From: Alteribacter natronophilus
Lineage (GTDB): Bacteria > Bacillota > Bacilli > Bacillales > Salisediminibacteriaceae
Assembly (NCBI RefSeq): GCF_006007885.1
Contig: NZ_VCRO01000004.1
Coordinates: 372,001-436,000 of the forward strand
Reading direction: 5' to 3'
DNA: 64,000 bases
Positions 1 through 8,883 of the stretch are shown here, one piece after another (within the stretch, counting starts at the first letter, position 1; the number at the start of each line of letters is the position of its first letter). The position numbers and the translations under genes are program-made. Below the pieces are notes generated by a model, which saw only the letters and a list, made by a program, of their open reading frames with translations, was not told where the DNA came from and did no database searches.

Positions 1-65
1 TGGAGATCTACTGTCTCTAAGGGTTTTTTAATGCCGTTTGCCAATCATGGTACTAAATAGGGCAG

Positions 66-254
66 TTAATCCGTTTGTAATTTTCGTAAAGCCATCCCGT
101 TGGAAACCACTCCAATAAACCCTGCAATCGCAAAGACATATGCAGCAAACAGGGGAGTGGAAGCGAGTGATTCAGTAAGAATTCTAAACATACCAAAAGC
201 AAAAATTAGTAAACTGCCTGTAAGGGTAATAATTGTTCCGGTTTTATTGTTCAC
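66..254 (-). CDS. Small two-helix membrane protein, unknown function
   Basis: A 62-residue protein with two hydrophobic segments and a short basic tail, so probably a small inner-membrane protein. The start is taken as GTG at 254 because a GGAGG lies nine bases upstream; an open extension to 305 has no ribosome site. I recognise no family. It stands alone near the window edge and its job cannot be inferred. Confidence 0.5.
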   Translation of the reverse strand: MNNKTGTIITLTGSLLIFAFGMFRILTESLASTPLFAAYVFAIAGFIGVVSNGMALRKLQTD

Positions 255-495
255 TATTACAAACCTCCGAAAAAAGTTAATTATTAACATTTTATATGTT
301 AACACAAATGGAGAAAGGTGTTAACAATTAGATTGATCAATCTCTCTGGCAGTAAGCTTCGGGTTTGGGTTTGGATATATATGTTAATATAAAAATGGGA
401 GATTCACATCTATTGTTTAGAGAAAATCAGTTTACATAAAGCGAGGTTCTGCCCAAAAGTTTTATAGTTTTATAAATCAGGGGGAGTTGTTCAAG

Positions 496-903
496 TTGCC
501 CGAGCTTGTCAGAAATAATGAGGAAATTTTTATTATCCTATACTGTTTTATTTTATTATGGGTAAATATCAGCTTCATTAAAGAGTATAAAAGTATCAAA
601 GAGGGATTAGGTGACATATCATCCGAAAATGAATTGGAGATAAATCCGAATACAATGGCGATGATGGTTTTCAGCCTGATGTTTAATTTTATTCGCAGAT
701 GGCTGATTTATCTGCTTGCCGTGTTAATCACTGGAAACATCTTTGTGGCTGTTGTTTCACTGGCCCTGTTTGTAACAGGTTTATACGACAGCCTGTTCAA
801 TTACAGCTTGGCCAGGGTGAAAAAATCGAAAGTGAAGTTGTATTTAGCAGTTATGGACACGGTATATATTTCTGTCTTTGTTATTTATCTTTTGGCTGTC
901 TAA
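496..903 (+). CDS. Multi-pass membrane protein, unknown function
   Basis: About 135 residues with an N-terminal hydrophobic helix, a short hydrophilic stretch and three further hydrophobic segments to the C terminus. The TTG at 496 is chosen because a GGGGGAG lies about nine bases upstream; TTG at 487 abuts that site and is less likely. A strong intrinsic terminator follows at 988-1029. I recognise no family. Confidence 0.6.
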   Translation: MPELVRNNEEIFIILYCFILLWVNISFIKEYKSIKEGLGDISSENELEINPNTMAMMVFSLMFNFIRRWLIYLLAVLITGNIFVAVVSLALFVTGLYDSLFNYSLARVKKSKVKLYLAVMDTVYISVFVIYLLAV

Positions 904-987
904 GTAATGCAGGAATTTAAGACTCTGTCGCCTGGGGGGGACCCGATTTCTGCAGGCGATTCGTAAGCCTTTATGGATAAAGAAAGC

Positions 988-1029
988 AGGAGAGCTCCGA
1001 CCCATGTGTAGTCCGAGCTCTCCTTTTGT
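988..1029 (+). terminator. Intrinsic terminator
   Basis: A 14-bp inverted repeat with one mismatch (AGGAGAGCTC arm) around a 9-nt loop, followed by TTTTGTTTT. It ends the membrane-protein transcript and insulates the ArsR/MFS unit. Confidence 0.85.
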
Positions 1030-1119
1030 TTTCTTAAGGCTGGCTTTCGCTCACTGCGCTCCCTGTCCGCGGACACATTAAGCTTTAATAGCCTTTTTAA
1101 AAGAAGTCAGAAAATTTCA

Positions 1120-1148
1120 TTGACATTTGGATTTGCAAATCGTATGAT
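1120..1148 (+). promoter_or_regulatory. Sigma-A promoter of the ArsR/MFS operon
   Basis: TTGACA at 1120-1125 and TATGAT at 1143-1148 with a 17-bp spacer. The spacer contains one of two copies of the putative operator. Confidence 0.85.
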
Positions 1149-1181
1149 AAATACAAATAAGTGATTTGGATTTACAAATCG
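1126..1181 (+). promoter_or_regulatory. Two operator-like repeats for the ArsR-type regulator
   Basis: TTTGGATTTGCAAATCG at 1126-1142 and TTTGGATTTACAAATCG at 1165-1181 differ at one base. Each contains a near-palindromic GATTT-(G/A)-CAAATC core. One fills the promoter spacer and the other lies just downstream of the -10, a layout expected for autorepression. Assigning them to the adjacent regulator is inference from position. Confidence 0.7.
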
Positions 1182-1216
1182 ATTTACCAACCCAAAATAA
1201 CCGGTGGAAGGTGACG

Positions 1217-1711
1217 ATGATGGCCGATAAAAACGGAAACAGACACGATGCAATGGAGATCAACTGGGAGCAGCAGAAGGTATTATCCAATCCGCTGCGG
1301 TCGAGAATGGTGGCTCTGCTTTACGAACAGGCGATGACACCGAAACAGGTTGCTGATGAAGTAGGGAAAAACCCCGGAACGGTTTACTATCACATCCAGC
1401 AGCTGTTAAAGCACGATATTCTCGAAGTTGAACACGTTAACACGGAAAAAGGGATTGTAGAGAAATACTACCGGGCGAAAGCAAAGCTCTTTAAGAATCC
1501 GGAAAAAGTATCCCCGGCAGGGCACGTTCACGGCAGTACGGCGAACGTTTATCTGTCCAAAAAGCTTGTGGAACAGTTAAATGAAGAGCTCGAGGATCTT
1601 TTCTTTAAATACGGCCATTTATCCTACAGGGAAAAAGACAGCGAGGAACAATCGCCGTATCTGATCGAATTTCTTATAAAAGAAGCGAACGAAGAGGAGG
1701 AGGGGGAATGA
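1217..1711 (+). CDS. ArsR-family winged-helix transcriptional regulator
   Basis: About 164 residues with a winged-helix domain at roughly residues 15-90, including LSNPLRSRMVALLYE and a recognition region NPGTVYYHIQQL typical of ArsR-like repressors. The C terminus is acidic and coiled. ATG 1217 is used because it follows GGAAGGTG, although an upstream ATG at 1166 is open. It overlaps the MFS gene by four bases (ATGA), so the two are translationally coupled. It probably represses its own operon through the repeats upstream. The inducer is unknown. Confidence 0.85.
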   Translation: MMADKNGNRHDAMEINWEQQKVLSNPLRSRMVALLYEQAMTPKQVADEVGKNPGTVYYHIQQLLKHDILEVEHVNTEKGIVEKYYRAKAKLFKNPEKVSPAGHVHGSTANVYLSKKLVEQLNEELEDLFFKYGHLSYREKDSEEQSPYLIEFLIKEANEEEEGE

Positions 1712-2967
1712 CGACAAAAATAAAGCCTTTCGTGTTTGAGAGAAATTTCCTGATACTGCTGACAGGTGTTTTTATGAACGGGCTGGGGAGCGGGATCTAC
1801 ATGGTTGCGGCGATGCTGCTTGTTTTTAATCTGAGTGGGAGTGTTCTCTATTCCGGGTTCGCCTTTTTTGCAATCAGTTCAGCTGGGGCACTGGCCTTTT
1901 TAATTGCCCCGTTTGCAAACTACGCGAAGTATAAGAATGGTCTCGTTTACAGCAACCTGATCAAAGCGATCATCTTATTTACCATCCCAATCATGCACTA
2001 CACGATCGGCCTGCACGTCTGGTATGTCATCGTTCTATTGTTTATCACCGCGTTACTGACGCAGTATACGTATCCGATTGAATCAACCATACTACCTGTG
2101 ATCGTAGGGAAAGATCACGTGGTGGAGGCGAATTCGTACCTGCAGACGATTCGTGAGTCGATGGATATTGCCTTCATTGCAGGAGCAGGTATTATCATAG
2201 CTGTAATCGGTACCGTTCCGGCTATTGCAATTACGGCTGTCTGCCTGGTGCTGGTGACGATTCTGTATGCCTTCTTCAACTTCCAGCAGCCGGAGATGTC
2301 CAGGGAAAAAGCTCAGTCTGTCGGAGCTGCCGCTAACGGTTACTTTAAGGATCTTGGAGCCGGTTTTAGCTACATCAGAAATTCTCTGATTCCGAAAATG
2401 ATTTTTTCGATCGTGTTCATTAACGTTGCCATGGTGATCATGACAACAAACCTGCCTGCGTTCTCCCTTATAAAAGGGAACGGAGCAGAAGCAGTGTACG
2501 GTTTTTATCTCGCCTCCCTGTCGCTCGGGGTCCTGATTGGTACGATTCTTTCTCCCAAACTGAAACATATCGATTTTGGAAAACTGGTTATCGTTACTTT
2601 TGCCGGTACAGGGGTGATGTGGATCGGGACGTCGACGCTCCCGGTAGTGCCGTCGATGATTCTATTCTGCACAGGTGCTGTTTCGATCGGAATTCTGAAC
2701 ATCCTTGTGTTTTCGGCGATACAGAAGCAGGTGGAGACAGCGTTTATCGGAAGAGTTGTTACCCTGTTAACGAGTGCAGCATCCCTGGGCATGCCCGCAG
2801 GTGCTCTTGCTGGCGGCTTCTTAGGGGAAATGCTTTCACCGGAAATCCCTGTTATGATCTGCGGCATCTCGATGATTGTCTTCAGCCTTTTCTGGTTGAG
2901 CAGTTCGGTGTTGCGTAAGCTTCCGGATATTGAGCGCGTGAACCTGTTTTACAGCAAGGCTGCGTAG
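1708..2967 (+). CDS. MFS transporter, probable drug or metabolite exporter
   Basis: A 419-residue protein with about twelve hydrophobic helices, the usual major facilitator layout and length, resembling the MefA/EntS-like exporter branch. It is coupled to the ArsR-type regulator by a four-base overlap and has a strong purine-rich ribosome site (GAGGAGGAGGGGG). The regulator-exporter pairing suggests inducible efflux of a toxic compound. The substrate cannot be read from the sequence. Confidence 0.85.
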   Translation: MTTKIKPFVFERNFLILLTGVFMNGLGSGIYMVAAMLLVFNLSGSVLYSGFAFFAISSAGALAFLIAPFANYAKYKNGLVYSNLIKAIILFTIPIMHYTIGLHVWYVIVLLFITALLTQYTYPIESTILPVIVGKDHVVEANSYLQTIRESMDIAFIAGAGIIIAVIGTVPAIAITAVCLVLVTILYAFFNFQQPEMSREKAQSVGAAANGYFKDLGAGFSYIRNSLIPKMIFSIVFINVAMVIMTTNLPAFSLIKGNGAEAVYGFYLASLSLGVLIGTILSPKLKHIDFGKLVIVTFAGTGVMWIGTSTLPVVPSMILFCTGAVSIGILNILVFSAIQKQVETAFIGRVVTLLTSAASLGMPAGALAGGFLGEMLSPEIPVMICGISMIVFSLFWLSSSVLRKLPDIERVNLFYSKAA

Positions 2968-3003
2968 GCGAATATCCTAAAACGATGAAGGTGTGGGCTG
3001 AAC

Positions 3004-3525
3004 ATGAAAATCCTTGAAACAGAACGACTGTACTTAAGGGAACTGAGAATGGAAGATGCTGCAGAGCTGGCCGGGGTTCTTTCCGATCCGGAATCGATGC
3101 AGTACTACACTGAACCGTTTAGTCAGGAGAAAGTGGTGAAATGGATTGAGTGGAATATGGGGAATTACAGAAAGTACCGTCATGGCTTGTGGGCGGTCAT
3201 TTTAAAAGAAGAGGATGTATTTCTCGGAGACTGCGGGATTACTATGCAGACAATCGAAAATGAAGAGGTCCCTGAGATTGGCTTCCACATTATTAAGAGC
3301 TATTGGAATCGGGGGTATGCAACTGAAGCCGCGAACGCCTGTAAGGAGTATGCATTCGATGTTCTGGCGTACCCCGAGGTGTTTTCATACACCACCGCTG
3401 CGAACATCCCTTCACAAAAAGTGGCAGAGAAGATCGGGATGCAGCCCTATAAAGTGTTTGAGAAGAACGGGGAAAAGCAGGTTGTGCAGGTGGTGTCCAG
3501 GGCCGGATTACAGGTAAGCGATTAA
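3004..3525 (+). CDS. GNAT N-acetyltransferase, RimJ/RimL type
   Basis: A 173-residue Acetyltransf_3-type protein. It begins with the typical ETERLYLREL strand and carries the acetyl-CoA pyrophosphate loop NRGYATEAA near residue 105, followed by NIPSQKVAEKIGM. Family members acetylate protein N termini or small molecules; the substrate is not evident. The 3' end overlaps the convergent HAD phosphatase gene by 18 bp. Confidence 0.85.
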   Translation: MKILETERLYLRELRMEDAAELAGVLSDPESMQYYTEPFSQEKVVKWIEWNMGNYRKYRHGLWAVILKEEDVFLGDCGITMQTIENEEVPEIGFHIIKSYWNRGYATEAANACKEYAFDVLAYPEVFSYTTAANIPSQKVAEKIGMQPYKVFEKNGEKQVVQVVSRAGLQVSD

Positions 3526-4020
3526 ATCTTTTATGGCTGCAAGTTCGCGGATGTTCCCGTACCGGTAGTCGGAGCCGACGCCGATGCCGAAGCCCCTTAT
3601 ATTCATGTTGATGGCCAGCTCCACATCCGCCGCCGAGTCACCAATCATGAAGGATTCGGTTAAATCAATCCCGGGGTGGGTGTTTAAAGCCTTTTCGATC
3701 ATACCTGTTTTCGGTTTAATGCAGGAACAGTTCCCGGTCCTGGCATGGGGGCAGTAGTAAATGTCATGAATGATAACCCCGTGCCGTTTCAGATCCTTGG
3801 CCATCTGCCTGTTGATATCGTGGTACTGATCCACTGTAATATGACCTTCACCGATAATGTACTGATTGGTGATGATGATGATCGCGTAGCCTTTTCTGTT
3901 TACTTCTTTTAACACCGGGATCGCTCCGTCCATAAATACGGGAAAGGTCACGTGGGTCCATTCGTGATCCGCATAATCTTCAATGATTGTTCCGTCCCTG
4001 TCAAAAAACGCAACCTTCAT
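3508..4020 (-). CDS. HAD-IIIA phosphatase, GmhB/HisB-N-like
   Basis: A 170-residue protein with the N-terminal HAD nucleophile motif FDRDGT (Asp7, Asp9), a later IGDSAADVE motif, and a Cys/His cluster CPHARTGNCSC like the zinc loop of D-glycero-D-manno-heptose-1,7-bisphosphate phosphatases and the HisB N-domain. It probably removes phosphate from a sugar phosphate. The start has GGAGGG upstream. Neighbours do not indicate a pathway, so the exact substrate is open. Confidence 0.8.
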   Translation of the reverse strand: MKVAFFDRDGTIIEDYADHEWTHVTFPVFMDGAIPVLKEVNRKGYAIIIITNQYIIGEGHITVDQYHDINRQMAKDLKRHGVIIHDIYYCPHARTGNCSCIKPKTGMIEKALNTHPGIDLTESFMIGDSAADVELAINMNIRGFGIGVGSDYRYGNIRELAAIKDLIAYL

Positions 4021-4038
4021 GTTTGCCCTCCAATCCCG

Positions 4039-4737
4039 TTATTTTCCCACATAGACTGTTTTTATCTCTTCTTCAACGATTCTGTTGCCTTCAATCATTA
4101 CCTTATATGCTTTGGCCCCCGGTCTGGAACTGACAGAGGAGGAGAGCGTTTCATTAATAAAATGAAGAGCAGCACCGTCATCGGCTGCATAACCCTCTTT
4201 TATTTCACCTTTTAATACTAACCGGTGGTAAGCCGGTTTCCGTTTGTTCTCACCATCGTAGTGAGGACAGTTGCTGCCTTTTAAAAAGCCCAGACAGTCC
4301 AGCTTGTATAACGGAGCGTTCAAAGGATCTGTTAAGCCTTCTTCGAACCAGCAGATTGAACCTGCACTCAGTCCGGTAAGGATAATCCCTTTTTCGTAGG
4401 CTTTTTTCAAAATCGTGTCCAATCCCCATTCCTTCCAGAGTACGAGCAGGTTCCTTGTATTACCTCCGCCCACATAGATGACATCCTTGTCGAGTATGAA
4501 GTTTTCAATGTCCGGCACTTCCGGTTCAAACAGGGACAGGTGGGAAGGCTCGCATGGAAGCGTCTGAAAGGCCTTGTAAAATCTCTCAATGTAATTGGTC
4601 TGGTCCCCACTGGCGGTGGGAACAAAGCAAACCTTTGGTACGTCACTTTTAACCTGAGCCAATATGTAGCGATCAAGTAAAAGGTTTTCGGGCTCCATCG
4701 AAAAACCTCCGCCACCCATCGCGATAATTTGTCTCAA
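4039..4737 (-). CDS. Peptidase E-like S51 family hydrolase
   Basis: About 232 residues starting LRQIIAMGGGGFS, the usual S51 N terminus. The nucleophile elbow is GLSAGSICW near residue 130 and YVGGGNTRN lies before it. S51 peptidases cleave N-terminal Asp dipeptides or act on related peptides. TTG at 4737 is preferred because GGGAGGGG lies eight bases upstream and matches the family start; an ATG at 4761 has no site. It is just downstream of oligoendopeptidase F on the same strand, so the two may be co-transcribed for peptide breakdown. Confidence 0.85.
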   Translation of the reverse strand: MRQIIAMGGGGFSMEPENLLLDRYILAQVKSDVPKVCFVPTASGDQTNYIERFYKAFQTLPCEPSHLSLFEPEVPDIENFILDKDVIYVGGGNTRNLLVLWKEWGLDTILKKAYEKGIILTGLSAGSICWFEEGLTDPLNAPLYKLDCLGFLKGSNCPHYDGENKRKPAYHRLVLKGEIKEGYAADDGAALHFINETLSSSVSSRPGAKAYKVMIEGNRIVEEEIKTVYVGK

Positions 4738-4764
4738 TCGATTTTCCCCTCCCGTGGTCATTAC

Positions 4765-6513
4765 TTAAAGTACGATGTACTGTTCAATATCCTGATTGAT
4801 CCTCTGGATGGACTGCTGCCAGAACTCAGGGTGCGAAAGGTTTATACTGAAATGCTTTTTAACCAGCTGTTCAAGAGGGAGTAATCCTGTTTCACTTAAG
4901 AACCTCTGGTACTTCCCGCTGAAAAGAGACTCCTTCTTCGCATGCTCTAAAAGTCCAATACTCAGCAGAAACCCAAGAGAGTAGGGGTAATTGTAAAAAG
5001 GGATGTTTGCCTGATAGAACTGCACATACTTAATCCATATAAATGGTTCGTATTCACTTAACCCATACCCGTACGCTTCTTTTTGAGCCTGTATGGAAAG
5101 CTCTTCTATCTGACTGGCATCCAGAGGCCCGTTTTCTCTGCATTCATAAAAACGGCTTTCAAATAGAAATGCGCCTCTAATCGCCATTAAGTAATTCAGG
5201 GTCCGCTCAATTTTTGCACCAAGCATTGCTTTTCTGACTGAAGAATCACCGGTGTTTTCAATTACGTAATCGATATAAGCTGTTTCAAAAAAGACTGAAG
5301 CTGTTTCTGCCGTGGTCATTTCGAACGTTTCATCTGAAAACACTAGAGAAGCAGCGTTTTTCATTTGTTTAAAATGCCAGGCGTGTCCCAGTTCATGGGC
5401 AAGCCTTCTTGCGCTGTCTATACTCTCGTCATAATTAATGGAGATTCGTGATTCACTTTCTTGCATAAATGGCGCACAAAACCCTCCAGGCGGCTTAGTT
5501 TCACGCGGTTCCGCATCAACCCAGCCTCTCATAATGACGTTTTTAATAAATTCGCCTGTGTTACTGTCGATGGGAGCAAGAGCTTCAGAAATTCCTTCAA
5601 CTGCCTGGGGGAAAGGAATGGTATGTGGTGTTGCCTGAGTTGAAGTCATTAAGTCGTGCCAGGAGATTCTTTCTTTTCCCGATTCCCGGGCTTTAGTGTG
5701 TAAATACTTTGAAACCTCAGGCAGGCTGTCATCAACTGCATTCCACATGGCATCAAGCACCGGCTTTGAAATGCCGTTTATTTTCAGTGAAGCTTCAAGG
5801 GTATCCGCATTTTTCACCTTATTCTCATTTAGGCGCAGTCCAGCCATGGAATTGTAGATAGAGGCAAAAATACCAGCCTGTTTTTCAAGAGTCCTGTTAA
5901 GTTCTGAGAATATTTGATTTCTGGTGGAAGGCACGGGGTGAGACAGTGCCGAATGACTGGCTTCAGCAAAAGACAGTTCAGTTTTTTCACCCTCCGCTTC
6001 AGCTTTAACTCTAAGATTATTTCTTACTTGTCCATAGATGTCTTCCATGCTGCTCAGCGTTTCGGCGGCAAAACCTGAAATGATTTTTCCCGAGCTGCTT
6101 TTTGGCTCTGTACCTTCTGTTAAATTCCTGATAAAACTCTTCTGCGTCATACGGCTGGACCAGTCTGCGAACTGCTCCTCACCCATTTGGCTGATTATTT
6201 TCTTCTGATTCGATACGAGAAGGCGGATGCGGGATTTTAACTCTGAGATGCTGGTAAGTAACGGAGATAAAAAAGAGCGATCTTCCTCTTCGGTGGTAAG
6301 ACAATAATAGAAGGATTCCGCTGATTCAACTTGCTGAATCAGTCGTGCAAGTTTGTTCAGTTCAATTTCATTGAGGAGTGCTGATTCTTCGGCTGCCTCA
6401 AGTACTGACAGTTTTTCTCTTAAACTATTGATGTGAATTCTAAATTCCTGTGTGTCGGGATCACAAGGAAGAAGGTCAGTGAGGTCCCATCTTGTTGGAG
6501 CAGCTATATTCAT
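4765..6513 (-). CDS. Oligoendopeptidase F-like M3B metallopeptidase
   Basis: A 582-residue cytosolic peptidase of the PepF family with the zinc motif HELGHAW near residue 371 and the downstream helix containing FEMTTAETASVFFE that supplies the third ligand. Length is normal for the family. It cleaves short peptides internally. The stop is 27 bp from the S51 gene start on the same strand, consistent with a peptide-degradation unit. Confidence 0.9.
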   Translation of the reverse strand: MNIAAPTRWDLTDLLPCDPDTQEFRIHINSLREKLSVLEAAEESALLNEIELNKLARLIQQVESAESFYYCLTTEEEDRSFLSPLLTSISELKSRIRLLVSNQKKIISQMGEEQFADWSSRMTQKSFIRNLTEGTEPKSSSGKIISGFAAETLSSMEDIYGQVRNNLRVKAEAEGEKTELSFAEASHSALSHPVPSTRNQIFSELNRTLEKQAGIFASIYNSMAGLRLNENKVKNADTLEASLKINGISKPVLDAMWNAVDDSLPEVSKYLHTKARESGKERISWHDLMTSTQATPHTIPFPQAVEGISEALAPIDSNTGEFIKNVIMRGWVDAEPRETKPPGGFCAPFMQESESRISINYDESIDSARRLAHELGHAWHFKQMKNAASLVFSDETFEMTTAETASVFFETAYIDYVIENTGDSSVRKAMLGAKIERTLNYLMAIRGAFLFESRFYECRENGPLDASQIEELSIQAQKEAYGYGLSEYEPFIWIKYVQFYQANIPFYNYPYSLGFLLSIGLLEHAKKESLFSGKYQRFLSETGLLPLEQLVKKHFSINLSHPEFWQQSIQRINQDIEQYIVL

Positions 6514-6651
6514 CCTGTTTCACTCCAGTCATATTTAATTATTGATCCACTTAACTATTCCTGAAAAGTCGATGTTAATAGTCCAGGATAAATTGTACGA
6601 TAATCTAACTCTTTAATAACTCTTCTGGCTATCTCCTGAATCACTTCTTCT

Positions 6652-7116
6652 TCATAAATGCCTGCTATATAAATTTCTCACAAATACAGGCGCAGCTTTA
6701 TATATGTAATCAACCATCCCATTAATTTCTTCCAGGTACCGGCCTTCATGGTCAGGAGGGGGAACGGTTAATGAAGTCTCCTCGTTCCTGTATATTTCAT
6801 TGAACAAGGGAATTCTTCTTCCGTACTGTTCCTCAATGAAGGTCCTGTGCTCCACGCCCATTGCTACAACCAAGGAAAAGTCGTCCAGGAACTTACTCTG
6901 AAACTGTGTTCGTTCAAAGGTTGATGTGTCTACGTCAAGATCTTTCATTCTATCAAAGTGAATACTTGAAAACCTGCTTAAATAGCTATCTGCTCTGAAG
7001 CCTGCAGAAGCCACTTCTATACCTGTGATGCTGTTTTTCTTCATATAGGACCTTAAACAAAACTCCGCGGTCACGCTTCGTGTGTAATTATCTGTGCACA
7101 AAAATAACACCTTCAC
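6652..7116 (-). CDS. Low-molecular-weight protein tyrosine phosphatase-like protein
   Basis: A 154-residue protein with the LMW-PTP P-loop CX5RS at the N terminus (CTDNYTRS) and the usual alpha/beta pattern. An Asp in PPPDHEG near residue 120 could be the general acid. GTG at 7116 follows AGAAGGGAG. The family dephosphorylates protein Tyr/Arg or, in the arsenate reductase branch, reduces arsenate; the loop favours phosphatase. Confidence 0.75.
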   Translation of the reverse strand: MKVLFLCTDNYTRSVTAEFCLRSYMKKNSITGIEVASAGFRADSYLSRFSSIHFDRMKDLDVDTSTFERTQFQSKFLDDFSLVVAMGVEHRTFIEEQYGRRIPLFNEIYRNEETSLTVPPPDHEGRYLEEINGMVDYIYKAAPVFVRNLYSRHL

Positions 7117-7142
7117 TTTTTCATCTCCCTTCTGAAGCGGAT

Positions 7143-7604
7143 CTATTTCAAAGCAATATCGATCTGGGCAAAATGATGCTCATCATGCTCTTTAAGCCCC
7201 TTAAAGTACTCAGACAGAGACAGTGTTGTTTTTCCGATTGTGAAGTTTCTCTCCCACTTTTCCTCCGGAATTTCCTCGATCGCCTCACAGAGTGCAGTCC
7301 TTACAGAAACGAATGTATCGATTGTGGACTGCCGGGACTCTTCCCTCGCTTTGGCTGCTGCCCGGTGGTTTGTTTCTTCAGCGTCGGGGCCTTTTGGGAG
7401 CTGGTCAGTGGAAAAGAAGTAAGGCAGCCGCTGATGGAGGACGAAGCGATCCCACGGTATGAAATGACCGACAACTTCGGCTACCGTCCATTTTCCTTTG
7501 GCAATCGGTGTTCGCCACTCATCCTCACTCAGGCTCCTCAGAGAATCTGCAAATTCAATTGACTGCTCGTAATGAACTAGTATTTCTTGTTTGTGTCTGT
7601 TCAT
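7143..7604 (-). CDS. DinB-like four-helix protein
   Basis: About 153 residues with the DinB_2 pattern: a His in VVGHFIPWD and two in HDEHHFAQ near the C terminus form the likely metal triad. The family includes bacillithiol-dependent S-transferases and stress-induced proteins. ATG at 7604 is preferred over the ATG nine bases upstream because the latter abuts the AGAAGG ribosome site. It lies close to the phosphatase gene on the same strand. Confidence 0.8.
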   Translation of the reverse strand: MNRHKQEILVHYEQSIEFADSLRSLSEDEWRTPIAKGKWTVAEVVGHFIPWDRFVLHQRLPYFFSTDQLPKGPDAEETNHRAAAKAREESRQSTIDTFVSVRTALCEAIEEIPEEKWERNFTIGKTTLSLSEYFKGLKEHDEHHFAQIDIALK

Positions 7605-7669
7605 AAGAATCATCCTTCTTAAGTATTTTCATTGTTTAACCAGAAAACATAGAGTCACCCCAACCGCAG

Positions 7670-8008
7670 TTACACCCTCGCATGACCGCAGTTTTCCTCT
7701 GCCTGTTTGAGGTGGTTTTTCCCCCAGTGGCACATGGCCTCCAAAATCGGGCTGATGCTTTTGCCGTATTCACTGAGCCGGTACTCTACTTTCGGCGGCA
7801 CCTGTTTGTATACATCGCGGATGACAAGGCCGTCCTGTTCAAGATCCCGCAGCTGCTGGGTGAGCATTTTCTGTGTAATGTCCGGCAGCAGTTTTTTCAG
7901 CTCACTCGTACGCTTGGTACCTGTTTCAAGATGACAGAGAATCAGGCATTTCCATTTGCCTCCGATCACCTCAAGGGCAGCTTCGATCGACATATGATAG
8001 CTTCTCAT
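7670..8008 (-). CDS. HxlR-family transcriptional regulator
   Basis: A 112-residue single-domain winged helix with the HxlR signature: ALEVIGGKWKCLIL, then TSELKKLLPDITQKMLTQQLRDLE and PPKVEYRLSEYG. The N-terminal Cys in KWKCLIL is typical of redox or electrophile-sensing members. It is divergent from a flavodoxin-like reductase gene and shares an intergenic inverted repeat with it, the usual arrangement for HypR/YodB-type control. Confidence 0.88.
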   Translation of the reverse strand: MRSYHMSIEAALEVIGGKWKCLILCHLETGTKRTSELKKLLPDITQKMLTQQLRDLEQDGLVIRDVYKQVPPKVEYRLSEYGKSISPILEAMCHWGKNHLKQAEENCGHARV

Positions 8009-8030
8009 TTTCCTTCACTCCTAAGGCACT

Positions 8031-8067
8031 TTGAAGTACCTATCGTACAAAAAAGTGCGTACTTCAA
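8031..8067. promoter_or_regulatory. Inverted-repeat operator between hxlR-type and flavoprotein genes
   Basis: TTGAAGTAC at 8031-8039 and its exact complement GTACTTCAA at 8059-8067 are separated by 19 bp between the divergent genes. HxlR proteins are dimers that bind such sites. Assignment to the adjacent regulator is inference. Confidence 0.65.
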
Positions 8068-8118
8068 TCTTTTTCCACATGCACGTATACTTCTTATTAT
8101 AAAACCGGAGAGAGGTGG

Positions 8119-8655
8119 ATGGCTATGCTTGTTCTTTACGGGAGTTCCCGTGCGGGCGGCAATTCAGAGCTGCTAGCAGAAAAACTGATCGGCAATCACG
8201 AGGCGGAACGGATTTATCTTCGCGGGAAAACGATTGAAAACATTAAAGATCAGAGGCACGAGGAGGGAGGTTTTGAAAAGAAAGGAGACGATTACTATGA
8301 CGTCCTGGATCAGCTGATGGCCCATGATACTGTTGTATTTGTAACCCCGCTCTACTGGTACGGGATGAGTTCGGTGATGAAAACCTTTGTGGACCGGTGG
8401 AGCGAAACGCTTCGCGACAGGCAGGTACCGTTCCGGGAGACGATGAAAAGAAAAATCTTCTACCTGGTTGTCACGGGCGGTGACAATCCAAAGCAGAAAG
8501 CCCTGCCCCTCGTCCTTCAGTTCAGGCACATCTGCGATTTCTTTGGGACCAAGTGCGGCGGATACGTGATCGGTGAAGGGAATGAACCGGGGCAGGTGGC
8601 AGATGACAGGGAAGCAATGTTTCAGGCAGAGGAGATGTCCAGGCGTTTGAAGTGA
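8119..8655 (+). CDS. NAD(P)H-dependent FMN reductase / flavodoxin-like oxidoreductase
   Basis: A 178-residue flavodoxin-fold protein with the FMN phosphate loop GSSRAGGNSE at the N terminus and TPLYWYGMSSVMKTFVDRW, typical of NADPH-dependent FMN or quinone reductases. A second in-frame ATG at 8125 fits the ribosome site slightly better. Divergent HxlR-type control suggests induction by quinones, aldehydes or other electrophiles. Confidence 0.85.
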   Translation: MAMLVLYGSSRAGGNSELLAEKLIGNHEAERIYLRGKTIENIKDQRHEEGGFEKKGDDYYDVLDQLMAHDTVVFVTPLYWYGMSSVMKTFVDRWSETLRDRQVPFRETMKRKIFYLVVTGGDNPKQKALPLVLQFRHICDFFGTKCGGYVIGEGNEPGQVADDREAMFQAEEMSRRLK

Positions 8656-8883
8656 CGATGGGGAAAAGGACTCGAAGTGGGGAAGCATCAGGTGGACCAA
8701 CTCCGTTGCCCAGCTATTAATTGAGTCTTAATTGCCTATTACATTTTAATAGCGTTATGTAATAATGAAAGAGTTGTCATGACTTAACAGGAGTTATGCG
8801 GTTTCAGTACCTCTGTAAATTTCACAATATTTAAATTAATTGTCCGCCTGCATAACAATCTATAAACCAAGAGGGAGATTACA

